A stretch of DNA of 64,000 bases from Limnohabitans sp. WS1. Lineage in GTDB: Bacteria; Pseudomonadota; Gammaproteobacteria; Burkholderiales; Burkholderiaceae_C. A program made the translations under genes and the position numbers. Below are positions 27,999-36,250 of the stretch, piece by piece. Each line of letters begins with the position of its first letter. Position 1 is the stretch's first letter. The stretch lies in NCBI RefSeq assembly GCF_003063265.1, contig NZ_NERU01000010.1:88658-152657 (forward strand), written 5' to 3'. The notes under the pieces were generated by a model. That model was given only the letters and a program-made list of their open reading frames with translations. It searched no databases and was not told where the DNA came from.

Positions 27999-28874
27999 AT
28001 GTCTGCCAACTCACGCATCCCGCCCATTCAGTGCCTTTTGACTTTTGAAGCCCTGGCGCGATTGCGCAGCGTGACGCAGGCCGCTGAAGAGCTGTGCGTC
28101 ACGCCCAGCGCGGTGAGCCACCGGGTCAAACAGCTCGAACAAATCATTGGCACCAAGCTGTTTGGCCGGGCCGATTTTTCGCTCACCACCGAAGGCAATG
28201 AATACCTGGCCCATGTGCGTGAAGGTCTGGTGTCGCTGCAGCGCTTTCCCAGCGCCAGCAACACGCCCGGCCGCCGCAAGCTGCGCCTGGCGGTCACGCC
28301 CACTTTTGCCCGCTCGGTGCTCATGCCCAGGCTCAAACATTTTCTGGACGCTTACCCCGAAATCGACATCACCCTGCAAGTCAGCATTCCCCTGCTGGAC
28401 GTGGTGGCCGAAGACGCCGATTTGACGGTGCGTTTTGGCACCGGACGCTATTCGGACGTGGAGCACATTTGCCTGGCCAAAGACGATGTGACGCCCTTGG
28501 CCTCGCCCGCCTGGCTGCGCGAAAACGGCCCCTTTGCCAGCGTGGAAGATCTGCAGCGCGTGCCCTTGTTGCGCAGCCCGCTGGAGCCCTGGCGCACCTG
28601 GTTCGCAGCGCACGACCTGGACTGGCCTGAGCCCATCGACGGCTCGTCCTTCAATGACATCGGCCTGATGTGCGACGCCGCAGCCCAAGGCCTGGGCGTG
28701 GGCCTGATCCGCACCAAGCTGGGCGCGCCTTGGGTGGAAAGCGGCCAACTGGTGCGCCTGTTCGAGCGCAGCGTGCCCAGCCCGCACGCCCACTACCTGT
28801 GCTGGCGCACCGGCACCATGGAGCGCTGGGAATGCGCGACTTTTGCCGACTGGTTGAAAAAAGCACTGGCCTGA
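27999..28874 (+). CDS. LysR family transcriptional regulator (GcvA-like)
   Basis: A 291-residue LysR protein: winged helix-turn-helix at residues about 10-65 (CLLTFEALARLRSVTQAAEELCVTPSAVSHRVKQLE) and a substrate-binding domain with LRLAVTPTFARSVLMPRL and DLTVRFGTGRYSDVEH, features of the GcvA branch. It follows purU by 15 bases and may share its transcript. Target genes are unknown. Confidence 0.9.
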   Translation: MSANSRIPPIQCLLTFEALARLRSVTQAAEELCVTPSAVSHRVKQLEQIIGTKLFGRADFSLTTEGNEYLAHVREGLVSLQRFPSASNTPGRRKLRLAVTPTFARSVLMPRLKHFLDAYPEIDITLQVSIPLLDVVAEDADLTVRFGTGRYSDVEHICLAKDDVTPLASPAWLRENGPFASVEDLQRVPLLRSPLEPWRTWFAAHDLDWPEPIDGSSFNDIGLMCDAAAQGLGVGLIRTKLGAPWVESGQLVRLFERSVPSPHAHYLCWRTGTMERWECATFADWLKKALA

Positions 28875-28937
28875 AGGGCATTTCTCTTGAGAAACGGCAC
28901 CCTCGCCGCGATCAGGCTTTCGCTGTGCACTGGCATT

Positions 28938-28960
28938 CACCCCGAGGGCGGGGCTCTCAC
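28938..28960. repeat. degenerate copy of the second palindromic repeat family
   Basis: CACCCCGAGGGCGGGGCTCTCAC-type sequence here corresponds, in reverse orientation, to the GTGGGAGCCCCGCCCCCGGGGC core of the repeats near 36.0-36.2 kb and 55.0-55.1 kb. The remainder of 28875-29088 holds no gene that I can support. Confidence 0.5.
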
Positions 28961-29088
28961 ATTTGAGCCTCGGCGATGACACGACCCATGCCGCATGCGA
29001 GCAAATTCACAAGTCCCTCAAAGATTCTTCAGCCCCACGCACCGGGCTTGCGCTTACAGTTGAAGCTTCACCACAGGTCTTGACTGCC

Positions 29089-30597
29089 ATGAGCGCCCAC
29101 ACCCCTGACGAAACACAGCAACTGACCGCCACCGAACGTGCCGAGCGCCAACGCGCTGTGGTGCAGGCCCTGGGCCGGGTGCTGCCGGCCGACGCCATCC
29201 TTTACACCCCCGAAGACACCACGCCCTACGAGTGCGACGGCCTGACCGCCTACCGCGAGCGGCCATTGGTGGTGGCGCTCCCCGAAACCGAAGCCCAAGT
29301 TCAGGCCGTGCTCAAAGCCTGCCACGCCCTGGCGGTTCCCGTGGTGGCACGCGGCGCGGGCACAGGCTTGTCAGGCGGTGCCATGCCGCACCGCATGGGC
29401 GTGACGCTGTCCATGGCCCGCTTCAACCAGATCAAAACCGTGGACCCCGTGAGCCGCACCGCCGTGGTGCAGTGCGGCGTGCGCAACCTGGCCATCAGCG
29501 AAGCGGCTGCGCCCTATGGCCTGTACTACGCGCCCGACCCGTCCAGCCAGATCGCCTGCACCATTGGCGGCAACGTGGCCGAAAACTCAGGCGGTGTGCA
29601 CTGCCTCAAATACGGCCTGACGGTGCATAACGTGCTCAAAGTGCGCGGCTTCACCATCGAGGGTGACCCGATTGAATTTGGCAGCGACGCGCTGGACACC
29701 TCCGGCTACGACCTGTTGGCCGTGCTGGTGGGCAGCGAAGGCATGCTGGCCGTGACCACCGAAGTCACCGTCAAGCTGGTGCCCAAGCCCCAACTGGCCC
29801 GCTGCATCATGGCCAGCTTTGACGACGTACGCAAAGCGGGCGACGCGGTGGCTGCCGTCATCGCTGCGGGCATCATTCCGGCCGGTTTGGAGATGATGGA
29901 CGGCCCCATGACCATCGCCGTCGAAGACTTTGTCCACGCAGGCTACGACCTGAGCGCGGCGGCGATTTTGCTGTGTGAGAGCGACGGCACGCCCGAAGAA
30001 GTCGAAGAGGAAATCGGCCGCATGAGCGACGTGCTGCGGGGCTGCGGCGCGACCGCCATCACCGTGAGCCGCGACGAAGCCCAGCGTATGAAGTTCTGGA
30101 GTGGCCGCAAGAATGCCTTCCCGGCGTCGGGCCGCATCAGCCCTGATTACATGTGCATGGACTCGACCATCCCGCGCAAGCGCCTGGCCGACATTCTGCA
30201 AGCCATCTCCGAGATGGAAACCAAATACGCGCTGCGCTGCCTGAACGTGTTCCACGCGGGTGACGGCAACCTGCACCCGCTGATCCTGTTCGACGCGAAC
30301 GACGCCGACCAGCTGCGCCGCTGCGAACTGTTTGGTGCCGAGATCCTCGAAACCAGCGTGGCCATGGGCGGCACCGTCACGGGCGAGCACGGCGTGGGCA
30401 TCGAAAAAGTGAACAGCATGTGCGTGCAGTTTTCAGCCGAAGAAAACGAGCAGATGTTCGCGGTCAAACGCGCCTTTGACCCGCAGGGCTTGCTCAACCC
30501 CGGCAAAGTGATTCCGACGCTGAACCGCTGCGCCGAATACGGCAAGATGCTGGTGCGGGCGGGGGCCATCAAGCACCCGGATTTGCCGAGGTTTTGA
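29089..30597 (+). CDS. glcD: FAD-linked oxidase, glycolate/D-lactate dehydrogenase subunit GlcD-type
   Basis: A 502-residue flavoprotein with the FAD_binding_4 module (PVVARGAGTGLSGGAMP, SSQIACTIGGNVAENSGGVH, VGSEGMLAVTTEVTVKL) and a C-terminal cap ending in VTGEHGVGIEK and DPQGLLNPGKVIP. GlcD oxidises glycolate or a related 2-hydroxy acid, normally with GlcE and GlcF. Neither glcE nor glcF is present in the window, so it may work alone as a D-2-hydroxyacid dehydrogenase or have distant partners. ATG 29089 is used; frames upstream run into repeat sequence. Confidence 0.88.
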   Translation: MSAHTPDETQQLTATERAERQRAVVQALGRVLPADAILYTPEDTTPYECDGLTAYRERPLVVALPETEAQVQAVLKACHALAVPVVARGAGTGLSGGAMPHRMGVTLSMARFNQIKTVDPVSRTAVVQCGVRNLAISEAAAPYGLYYAPDPSSQIACTIGGNVAENSGGVHCLKYGLTVHNVLKVRGFTIEGDPIEFGSDALDTSGYDLLAVLVGSEGMLAVTTEVTVKLVPKPQLARCIMASFDDVRKAGDAVAAVIAAGIIPAGLEMMDGPMTIAVEDFVHAGYDLSAAAILLCESDGTPEEVEEEIGRMSDVLRGCGATAITVSRDEAQRMKFWSGRKNAFPASGRISPDYMCMDSTIPRKRLADILQAISEMETKYALRCLNVFHAGDGNLHPLILFDANDADQLRRCELFGAEILETSVAMGGTVTGEHGVGIEKVNSMCVQFSAEENEQMFAVKRAFDPQGLLNPGKVIPTLNRCAEYGKMLVRAGAIKHPDLPRF

Positions 30598-30610
30598 ACT
30601 GTTGGTTTTT

Positions 30611-30926
30611 TGTAGGTCGGCGGCTTTGGCCCCGACGTGCGGCCTTGGCAAATCTGGCATCGCCGACGCCACCAAGACGTCGTCGGAGCTGAAGCTCCGA
30701 CCTACGTGAAACCCGTGGATTTGTAGTCTTCTGTAGGTCGGCGGCTTTAGCCCCGACGTGCGACCTTGGCAAATCTGGCATCGGCAACGCCACCGAAGGC
30801 GTCGTCGGAGCTGAAGCTCCGACCTACGGAAAACCGTGGCTTGGTAGTCTTCTGTAGGTCGGCGGCTTTAGCCCCGACATGATGAACCACTCGCACTTGT
30901 CGAGGCTGAAGCCGCCGACCTACAAA
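30611..30926. repeat. three RAYT-associated palindromic (REP-like) repeats
   Basis: Units start at 30611, 30732 and 30853 with TGTAGGTCGGCGGCTTT and end with the inverse, ...CGACCTAC. The first two are about 96 bases long at a 121-base period and nearly identical; the third is shorter. Each can fold into a long hairpin. They lie directly downstream of the RAYT gene that probably mobilises them. Confidence 0.9.
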
Positions 30927-30930
30927 CGCT

Positions 30931-31431
30931 TCACTCTCTGACGCCAGGCAACACGCTGGGGGCCGTGCCCCAATCAGCAGGGTAAATGCCGTTCTTCACA
31001 TACCGGTGAAAAGTGCTGTGCGGCCAATCACCGACCTGCGGCACAAGCCCATGCTTGACCGGGTTGAAATGGATGTAATGCGTGTGCTGCTCCACATCCC
31101 GCTCGTCACGCAAGGTGTGTTCCCAAAAGCGGTATTGCCATAAAGCCTGAACGCCATTGCGCCCGCGCAAGCGATGCACAACGCCTTGCTTGATCAGCAT
31201 CCAGCGGGTCGAAAAATCAGCGTCATCAGCAGGCAAGCGCCAGATGCAATGCAGGTGATCTGGCATCACCACCATCGCCAGGGTCTCAAAGGGCCGGTGC
31301 TCGCGCACTTTCCTCATCACATCACCCAAGGCGGTCACCGCACACGCCTCTCGCAGCCACGGTGCACGCTGATGGGTCACGACGGTGAAAAAGTAAGTGC
31401 CACCTGGAATGTTCGATCGACGGTATTGCAT
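30931..31431 (-). CDS. REP-associated tyrosine transposase (RAYT)
   Basis: A 166-residue Y1-type HUH protein starting MQYRRSNIPGGTYFFTVVTHQR, with the metal-binding HUH motif in VVMPDHLHCIWRLP and a tyrosine region in HYIHFNPVKHGLV. RAYTs are domesticated IS200/IS605-like transposases that process palindromic repeats. It is bracketed by repeats of one family on both sides (30611-30926 and 31507-31578). Length is usual for the family and no frameshift is seen, so it may be active. Confidence 0.93.
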   Translation of the reverse strand: MQYRRSNIPGGTYFFTVVTHQRAPWLREACAVTALGDVMRKVREHRPFETLAMVVMPDHLHCIWRLPADDADFSTRWMLIKQGVVHRLRGRNGVQALWQYRFWEHTLRDERDVEQHTHYIHFNPVKHGLVPQVGDWPHSTFHRYVKNGIYPADWGTAPSVLPGVRE

Positions 31432-31506
31432 GGCGGGCTCTCCCTTTTTGAATGGATTGAGCCACTCTTTTTATGAGTTATCAAGCATTCATTTTGACAA
31501 GGCATT

Positions 31507-31578
31507 TGTAGGTCGGTGGCTTCAGCCCCGACAAGTGCATGCGCTCCACCATGTCGGGGCTGAAGCCACCGACCTACA
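31507..31578. repeat. RAYT-associated palindrome with perfect 27-bp arms
   Basis: Arms 31507-31533 and 31552-31578 are exact inverse complements (starting TGTAGGTCGGTGGCTTCAG), separated by an 18-base loop. It is the upstream partner of the repeats beyond the RAYT gene and could act as a terminator-like or REP hairpin between the RAYT gene and the marR-type gene. Confidence 0.92.
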
Positions 31579-31593
31579 AAAATTCATCAATCC

Positions 31594-31621
31594 CAACTTG
31601 GTTGCGCGCGCAACCAAGTTG
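31594..31621. promoter_or_regulatory. perfect 28-bp palindrome, probable MarR operator
   Basis: CAACTTGGTTGCGC is followed directly by its inverse complement, giving a perfect 28-base palindrome 34 bases before the MarR-family start codon, next to an AT-rich TTAATATA that may be a -10 element. The position and symmetry fit an autoregulatory operator of the downstream regulator, which would also control the aromatic operon that follows. Confidence 0.7.
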
Positions 31622-31655
31622 CCTTAATATATGCCGTCTACAACACGCTCATTTC

Positions 31656-32120
31656 ATGAACACGCCACTCGACCGCACGCTGACCTACCGCCTGCACCAA
31701 CTGCACAAGCTGACCGACATGGGCAGCCAGTCGGTCTATCCAGAGCGCACGGGCCTGTCGATGAGCGACGGGCGGTGCCTGACGACGATTGGGACTTTTG
31801 AACCTTTGTCGGTCAAAGAACTGGCCGACAAAGGCAACCTGAACAAGGGCCAAGCCAGCCGCGCAGCACAAGCGCTGGTTGATCAAGGGCTGGTGCTCAA
31901 AGCCGACCACCCGGGTGATGGCCGGGGCGTGGTGTTGACGCTGACGCCTGCCGGGCGCGAGGTGTTTGAGCGCGCCATGGCCATGGTGCACCAACGCAAC
32001 CAGGACATTTTTGGCTGCCTGACCGACAAAGAACAAGCCACATTGAGCAGCCTGTTTGACCGGCTGATTGCCCATGCCCGCCCGGGTGTTGTGACAGATG
32101 CCCCGCAAGGTGTTCAGTGA
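31656..32120 (+). CDS. MarR family transcriptional regulator
   Basis: A 154-residue winged-helix regulator with LSVKELADKGNLNKGQASRAAQALVDQGLV (recognition helix region) and a wing DGRGVVLTLTPAGREVF. MarR proteins bind aromatic ligands and derepress adjacent catabolic genes. Here the regulated genes are probably those downstream, encoding a flavin monooxygenase and fumarylacetoacetase. The following gene may start at a GTG overlapping this stop. Confidence 0.92.
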   Translation: MNTPLDRTLTYRLHQLHKLTDMGSQSVYPERTGLSMSDGRCLTTIGTFEPLSVKELADKGNLNKGQASRAAQALVDQGLVLKADHPGDGRGVVLTLTPAGREVFERAMAMVHQRNQDIFGCLTDKEQATLSSLFDRLIAHARPGVVTDAPQGVQ

Positions 32121-33850
32121 TTCATCCAGCACCGCTGATCCTCAAACCCCAACACCAGACCATGCACACCCCCAACACCGAAGCCCGTCCTTCGCTCTAT
32201 TACACCTACGAGGTTTTCAAGCCCTGGCTGCCCTCGACACACCCCGCACAAGACCGCCAAAAGGTCGTGATCGTCGGCGCAGGCCCCGCCGGCATGGTCA
32301 CTGCGCTGGAGCTGGCCCGTCACGGCGTGCCCAGCGTGGTGCTGTCAGCCGAGTTGCAGTTCTCGCAGGGCAGCCGGGCGATTTGTTTCACCCGCCGCTC
32401 GATGGAAATCCTGCAGCAAGTCGGCGTGGCTGACCGCATGACCGCAGGCGGTTTGCCTTGGCGTTTTGGCAACTCTTATTACCGGGGCCAGCGCGTGTTC
32501 CGCATGGAAGCGCCGCACGACCCCGATGACCGGTTTTTCCCGATCATCAACGTGCAGCAGCAGTTCATGGAGGAGTACCTGCACGACGCTTGCAAAGCCA
32601 ACCCCCTGATCGACTTCCGCTGGGGCAACAAGCTGGAAAAAATTGACCAGAAGGACGGCTATGCCGTGCTCGAAGTGGACACACCCGAAGGCCCTTATGC
32701 CTTGGAGAGCGACTGGGTGGTGGCCGCCGATGGTGGCCGCTCAAGCATCCGCAGCGCCATGAACCTGCAAATGGAAGGCGCTTCTTACGAAGGCTTTTTC
32801 GTGATCGCCGATATCAAGATCGATCTGCCCTTTCCCACCGAGCGACTGGCTTATTTCGACCCCGACTGGAACCCCGGCAACACCATCTTGATGCACCGCG
32901 AACCGAACGGCATCTGGCGTGTGGACTACCAACTGCCCCCGGGCGAAACGCCCGAAGAAGCGCTGCGCCCCGAGTCGCTCAAGACCCGCATCGACGCACA
33001 GCTGGCCATGATCGGCCACGCGGGCCTGAAGTGGGAAATGGACTGGTCTTCGGTCTACTCGGCCCGCACACTCACCTTGCCCGACTTTGTGCACGGCAGC
33101 GTGGTCTTCACCGGTGACGCAGCGCACCTGCTGCCGATTTTTGGGGTGCGCGGGGCGAACACGGCCTTCCAGGACGCCCAGTCGCTGGGCTGGCATCTGG
33201 CTTTTGTGGTCAAGGGCTTGGCGGGTAAAAACCTGCTGGCCAACCACAGCACCGAGCGCGTGGGCGCGGCGCGCGAGATCATCACCGAAGCGGGCAAAAG
33301 CACCCGCTTCATGGCGCCACCCAGCCCGGGCTTTCGGTTGCTGCGCGATGCGGTGCTGTCGCTCTCGCTCACACAGGACTTTGTGCGACCGCTGTACCAC
33401 TGGCGCACCTCGCGGCCACATGAATACACGCATTCGGTGCTCAACTGCATGGGCGACGACAACGGCTTGTTCAAGAGCGGCCCAGCGCACGGCGCACCGC
33501 CACAAAACGTGCGCCTGGGCGCGAACGACTTTTTGCTCGACCACCTGGGCGGCGGCTTTGACCTGCTGTACTTCACCGACAGCACCTTGCCCGAGGCGCT
33601 GCAACAAGTGATCAGCGCCGCGCAAATCACAGGCATGCCATTGAACGTGACCGCCATCGGTGCGACCCAGCCCGTAGCGGGTGCAGACCAGTACTTGCCC
33701 GACGCCGATGGCCACCTGCGACAGCGTTATGGCATCCCGGCCAATGGCGGTGCCTATTTGCTGCGTCCCGACCAACACGTTTGTGCGCGCTGGATCACAC
33801 TGGACGCCACACGGCTGCAAGCCGCTCTGATCAACGCCTTGCCGCAATAA
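32117..33850 (+). CDS. FAD-dependent aromatic monooxygenase (MhaA-like, probable 3-hydroxyphenylacetate 6-hydroxylase)
   Basis: A 577-residue class A flavoprotein hydroxylase: VVIVGAGPAGMVTALELA (dinucleotide fold, about residues 49-66), the DG motif VVAADGGRSSIR, and the GD motif VVFTGDAAHLLPIFGVRGANT, plus a C-terminal thioredoxin-like domain usual in phenol-hydroxylase relatives. Size and the small DUF2783 gene behind it match the MhaA/MhaB pair that turns 3-hydroxyphenylacetate into homogentisate, and fumarylacetoacetase lies three genes on. 3-hydroxybenzoate or hydroxyphenylpropionate are alternatives. GTG 32117 has AAGG upstream and overlaps marR; ATG 32162 is the main alternative. Confidence 0.8.
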   Translation: MIHPAPLILKPQHQTMHTPNTEARPSLYYTYEVFKPWLPSTHPAQDRQKVVIVGAGPAGMVTALELARHGVPSVVLSAELQFSQGSRAICFTRRSMEILQQVGVADRMTAGGLPWRFGNSYYRGQRVFRMEAPHDPDDRFFPIINVQQQFMEEYLHDACKANPLIDFRWGNKLEKIDQKDGYAVLEVDTPEGPYALESDWVVAADGGRSSIRSAMNLQMEGASYEGFFVIADIKIDLPFPTERLAYFDPDWNPGNTILMHREPNGIWRVDYQLPPGETPEEALRPESLKTRIDAQLAMIGHAGLKWEMDWSSVYSARTLTLPDFVHGSVVFTGDAAHLLPIFGVRGANTAFQDAQSLGWHLAFVVKGLAGKNLLANHSTERVGAAREIITEAGKSTRFMAPPSPGFRLLRDAVLSLSLTQDFVRPLYHWRTSRPHEYTHSVLNCMGDDNGLFKSGPAHGAPPQNVRLGANDFLLDHLGGGFDLLYFTDSTLPEALQQVISAAQITGMPLNVTAIGATQPVAGADQYLPDADGHLRQRYGIPANGGAYLLRPDQHVCARWITLDATRLQAALINALPQ

Positions 33851-33855
33851 GGAAA

Positions 33856-34047
33856 ATGATGACCCACAATCAACTCACCATCGGCGGCCTCGAAACCGTC
33901 TACGACGCCCTGGCCACAGCCATTGACCAAGCCGGCGCTGACAAGGCACAGCTGTTCCTCGTCAAGCTCGCCTTGCTCAACGCCAACGCCCTGGCCGACG
34001 AAACCCTGTTCCAGCAGCAGATCACCGCTGCCTTGCAAGACCTCTGA
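33856..34047 (+). CDS. DUF2783 small protein, probable hydroxylase coupling protein (MhaB-like)
   Basis: A 63-residue helical protein (LETVYDALATAID, LFLVKLALLNANAL) five bases after the monooxygenase stop, with AAGGAAA as ribosome-binding site and a double ATG. DUF2783 proteins accompany this type of monooxygenase. In the characterised 3-hydroxyphenylacetate hydroxylase a small coupling protein is required for productive hydroxylation, which is the role suggested here; assignment is by context. Confidence 0.75.
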   Translation: MMTHNQLTIGGLETVYDALATAIDQAGADKAQLFLVKLALLNANALADETLFQQQITAALQDL

Positions 34048-34072
34048 TCACACGACCACCCAGGAGACTCCC

Positions 34073-34609
34073 ATGCTCGTTCAATCCGTTCACCACGTCG
34101 CTTACCGCTGCAAAGACGCCAAAGAAACCGTTCTTTGGTACCAAAAACATCTCGACATGAAATTCGTGCTGGCCATTGCCGAAAACGAAGTGCCCTCCAC
34201 CAAAGCCCCCGACCCCTACATGCACATCTTTCTGGATGCAGGCCACGGCAATGTGTTGGCCTTCTTTGAGCTGCCCAGCCAGCCGCCGATGGACCGCGAC
34301 CAAAACACCCCCGCCTGGGTGCAGCACCTGGCGCTGAAAGTGGACTCGATGGAAACACTGCTGGCGGCCAAGGACAAGCTGGTGGCTGGGGGTGTCGAGG
34401 TGCTTGGCCCAGTGGACCACACCATCTTCAAGAGCATTTACTTCTTTGACCCCAGCGGCCACCGCCTCGAATTGGCGGCCGACTGCGGCACGCCCGAGAT
34501 GATGCAAAAGCTCGACGAGGTGAAGTGGGACATGCTTGAAGAGTGGAGCCAAACCAAGCGCGCCCCCAAGCACGCCGCCTGGATGCACGACGGCAGCATG
34601 GCCGCCTGA
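34073..34609 (+). CDS. VOC (glyoxalase/dioxygenase fold) family protein
   Basis: A 178-residue vicinal-oxygen-chelate protein: HHVAYRCKDAKETVLWYQKHLDMKF (first beta-alpha-beta-beta-beta unit with a His ligand), WVQHLALKVDS and FDPSGHRLELAAD (second unit with metal-ligand His and Glu). It could be an isomerase, lyase or ring-cleavage enzyme for the aromatic pathway around it. The start follows AGGAGAC. Substrate is unknown. Confidence 0.82.
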   Translation: MLVQSVHHVAYRCKDAKETVLWYQKHLDMKFVLAIAENEVPSTKAPDPYMHIFLDAGHGNVLAFFELPSQPPMDRDQNTPAWVQHLALKVDSMETLLAAKDKLVAGGVEVLGPVDHTIFKSIYFFDPSGHRLELAADCGTPEMMQKLDEVKWDMLEEWSQTKRAPKHAAWMHDGSMAA

Positions 34610-34675
34610 AGACTTTCACACGCCCGATTCCGATCACGCCTGCACACACACGACTTGCGCAACTCAACAACTGCC

Positions 34676-36001
34676 ATGACCTTCCTGAACGAAACCCACG
34701 ACCCCAAACACCAGAGCTGGGTGGCCTCGGCCAACGCCGCAGGTACCGACTTCCCCATCCAGAACCTGCCATTTGCGGTGTTCCGCCGCAAAGGTGCTGG
34801 TGAAGTCTTTCGGGGCGGCGTGGCCATTGGCGACCAGATCCTGGACCTGGCGGCCGTCTCCCAATCAGGCGTGCTGACAGGCGAAGCTGCTGCTGCCGCG
34901 CAAGCGGGCGCACAAGACAAGCTCAATGCGCTGATGGCGCTGGGCACATCGGCCTGGAGCGCCCTGCGCCTGGCCCTGTCACGCGCCCTGCGTGAAGGAT
35001 CAGCGGACCAAGCCGCGCTGCAAAGCTGCCTCGTGCCCCAAGCCGAAGCCGAATATGACGTGCCTGCCCGCATTGGCGACTACACCGACTTCTACACCTC
35101 GGTCTACCACGCGACCAACATCGGCAAGCAGTTCCGCCCCGACAACCCGCTGCTGCCCAACTACAAATGGGTGCCGATTGGCTACCACGGCCGCGCATCC
35201 AGCATTGGCGTGTCGGGCCAGCAATTCCGCCGCCCTGTGGGCCAGACCATGCCGCCCGGTGCCACCGAGCCGTCGTTCGGCCCTTGCAAGCGGCTGGACA
35301 TCGAACTGGAGCTGGGCATCTTCATCGGCAGCGGCAATGCGCTGGGCGATGCAGTGCACATGAACGAAGCCGAAGACCATGTGTTTGGCATCTGCCTGCT
35401 CAACGACTGGTCGGCCCGTGACATCCAAGGCTGGGAATACCAGCCGCTCGGGCCTTTCCTTGCCAAAAACTTTGCCTCCACCGTGTCGCCCTGGGTCGTC
35501 ACGCTCGAAGCGCTGGCCCCTTACCGCGTGGCCTTCACACGGCCCGAGGGTGATCCGCAGCCCATGGCTTATCTGGACTCCCCCGCCAACCGCAGCGGCG
35601 GCGCTTTCGACATTCAGCTGCAGGTGGGTCTGCAAACGCCCAAGATGCGTGCAGACGGCCAGCTTGAGGCCAACATCTGCCGCACCAGCTACCGCCACGC
35701 TTACTGGACAGTGGCACAAATGGTCACGCACCACACGGTGAACGGCTGCAACCTGCAGCCGGGTGACCTGCTGGGCAGCGGCACGCTCTCTGGCCCCACA
35801 CTCGACCAGGCGGGCGCTTTGATCGAGCTGACCACCGGCGGCAAGAACCCGATCGCCCTGCCCAATGGCGAGCAGCGCACCTGGCTGGAAGACGGCGACA
35901 GCGTGGTGCTGCGCGGCTGGTGCGAAAAAGCGGGTGCTGCGCGCATTGGCTTTGGCGAGTGTGCGGGCACGGTATTGCCTGCACGGGCGTTGAAGGGCTG
36001 A
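34676..36001 (+). CDS. fahA: fumarylacetoacetase
   Basis: A 441-residue enzyme with the long-form FAH layout: N-terminal SH3-like domain (FPIQNLPFAVFRRK) and catalytic domain with YTDFYTSVYHATNIG, ELELGIFIGSGNALG (Ca2+/Mg2+ ligands), NDWSARDIQGWEYQPLGPFLAKNFAS and GDLLGSGTLSGP. It splits fumarylacetoacetate to fumarate and acetoacetate, the last step of the homogentisate pathway. Homogentisate dioxygenase and maleylacetoacetate isomerase are not in the window. ATG 34676 is preferred over TTG 34655. Confidence 0.93.
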   Translation: MTFLNETHDPKHQSWVASANAAGTDFPIQNLPFAVFRRKGAGEVFRGGVAIGDQILDLAAVSQSGVLTGEAAAAAQAGAQDKLNALMALGTSAWSALRLALSRALREGSADQAALQSCLVPQAEAEYDVPARIGDYTDFYTSVYHATNIGKQFRPDNPLLPNYKWVPIGYHGRASSIGVSGQQFRRPVGQTMPPGATEPSFGPCKRLDIELELGIFIGSGNALGDAVHMNEAEDHVFGICLLNDWSARDIQGWEYQPLGPFLAKNFASTVSPWVVTLEALAPYRVAFTRPEGDPQPMAYLDSPANRSGGAFDIQLQVGLQTPKMRADGQLEANICRTSYRHAYWTVAQMVTHHTVNGCNLQPGDLLGSGTLSGPTLDQAGALIELTTGGKNPIALPNGEQRTWLEDGDSVVLRGWCEKAGAARIGFGECAGTVLPARALKG

Positions 36002-36011
36002 ACGGCAGCGG

Positions 36012-36242
36012 CTCATCGCGACGAGGGCGTCGCTCCTACACGGGGCAGGCATCACCCTTTTGTAGGAGACCCGCCCCCGGGGCGATGGGGGGTGGTCTGC
36101 CAGGCTCATCGCGACGAGGGCGTCGCGCCCACCAGAAACAGGGATCACCTCTTTGTGGGAGCCCCGCCCCCGGGGCGATGGGTTGTGGTCTGCCAGGCTC
36201 ATCGCGACGAGGGCGTCGCTCCTACACGGGGCAGGCATCACC
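36012..36242. repeat. tandem 93-bp palindromic repeats (second REP-like family)
   Basis: Units start at 36012, 36105 and 36198 with CTCATCGCGACGAGGGCGTC, giving a period of exactly 93 bases; the third is cut short. Each contains inverted segments (CTCCTACA ... TGTAGGAG, and GGGAGCCCCGCCC next to GGGGCGATG) able to fold. The family recurs near 55 kb and 28.9 kb and differs from the RAYT-linked repeats. No gene is seen in 36002-36250. Confidence 0.88.
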
Positions 36243-36250
36243 TCCCTCGC

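Noticed and set aside
36012..36242. Regularly spaced repeats as a possible CRISPR array
   Set aside because: The whole 93-base unit is repeated with no variable spacers, the units are internally palindromic, and no cas genes are present.
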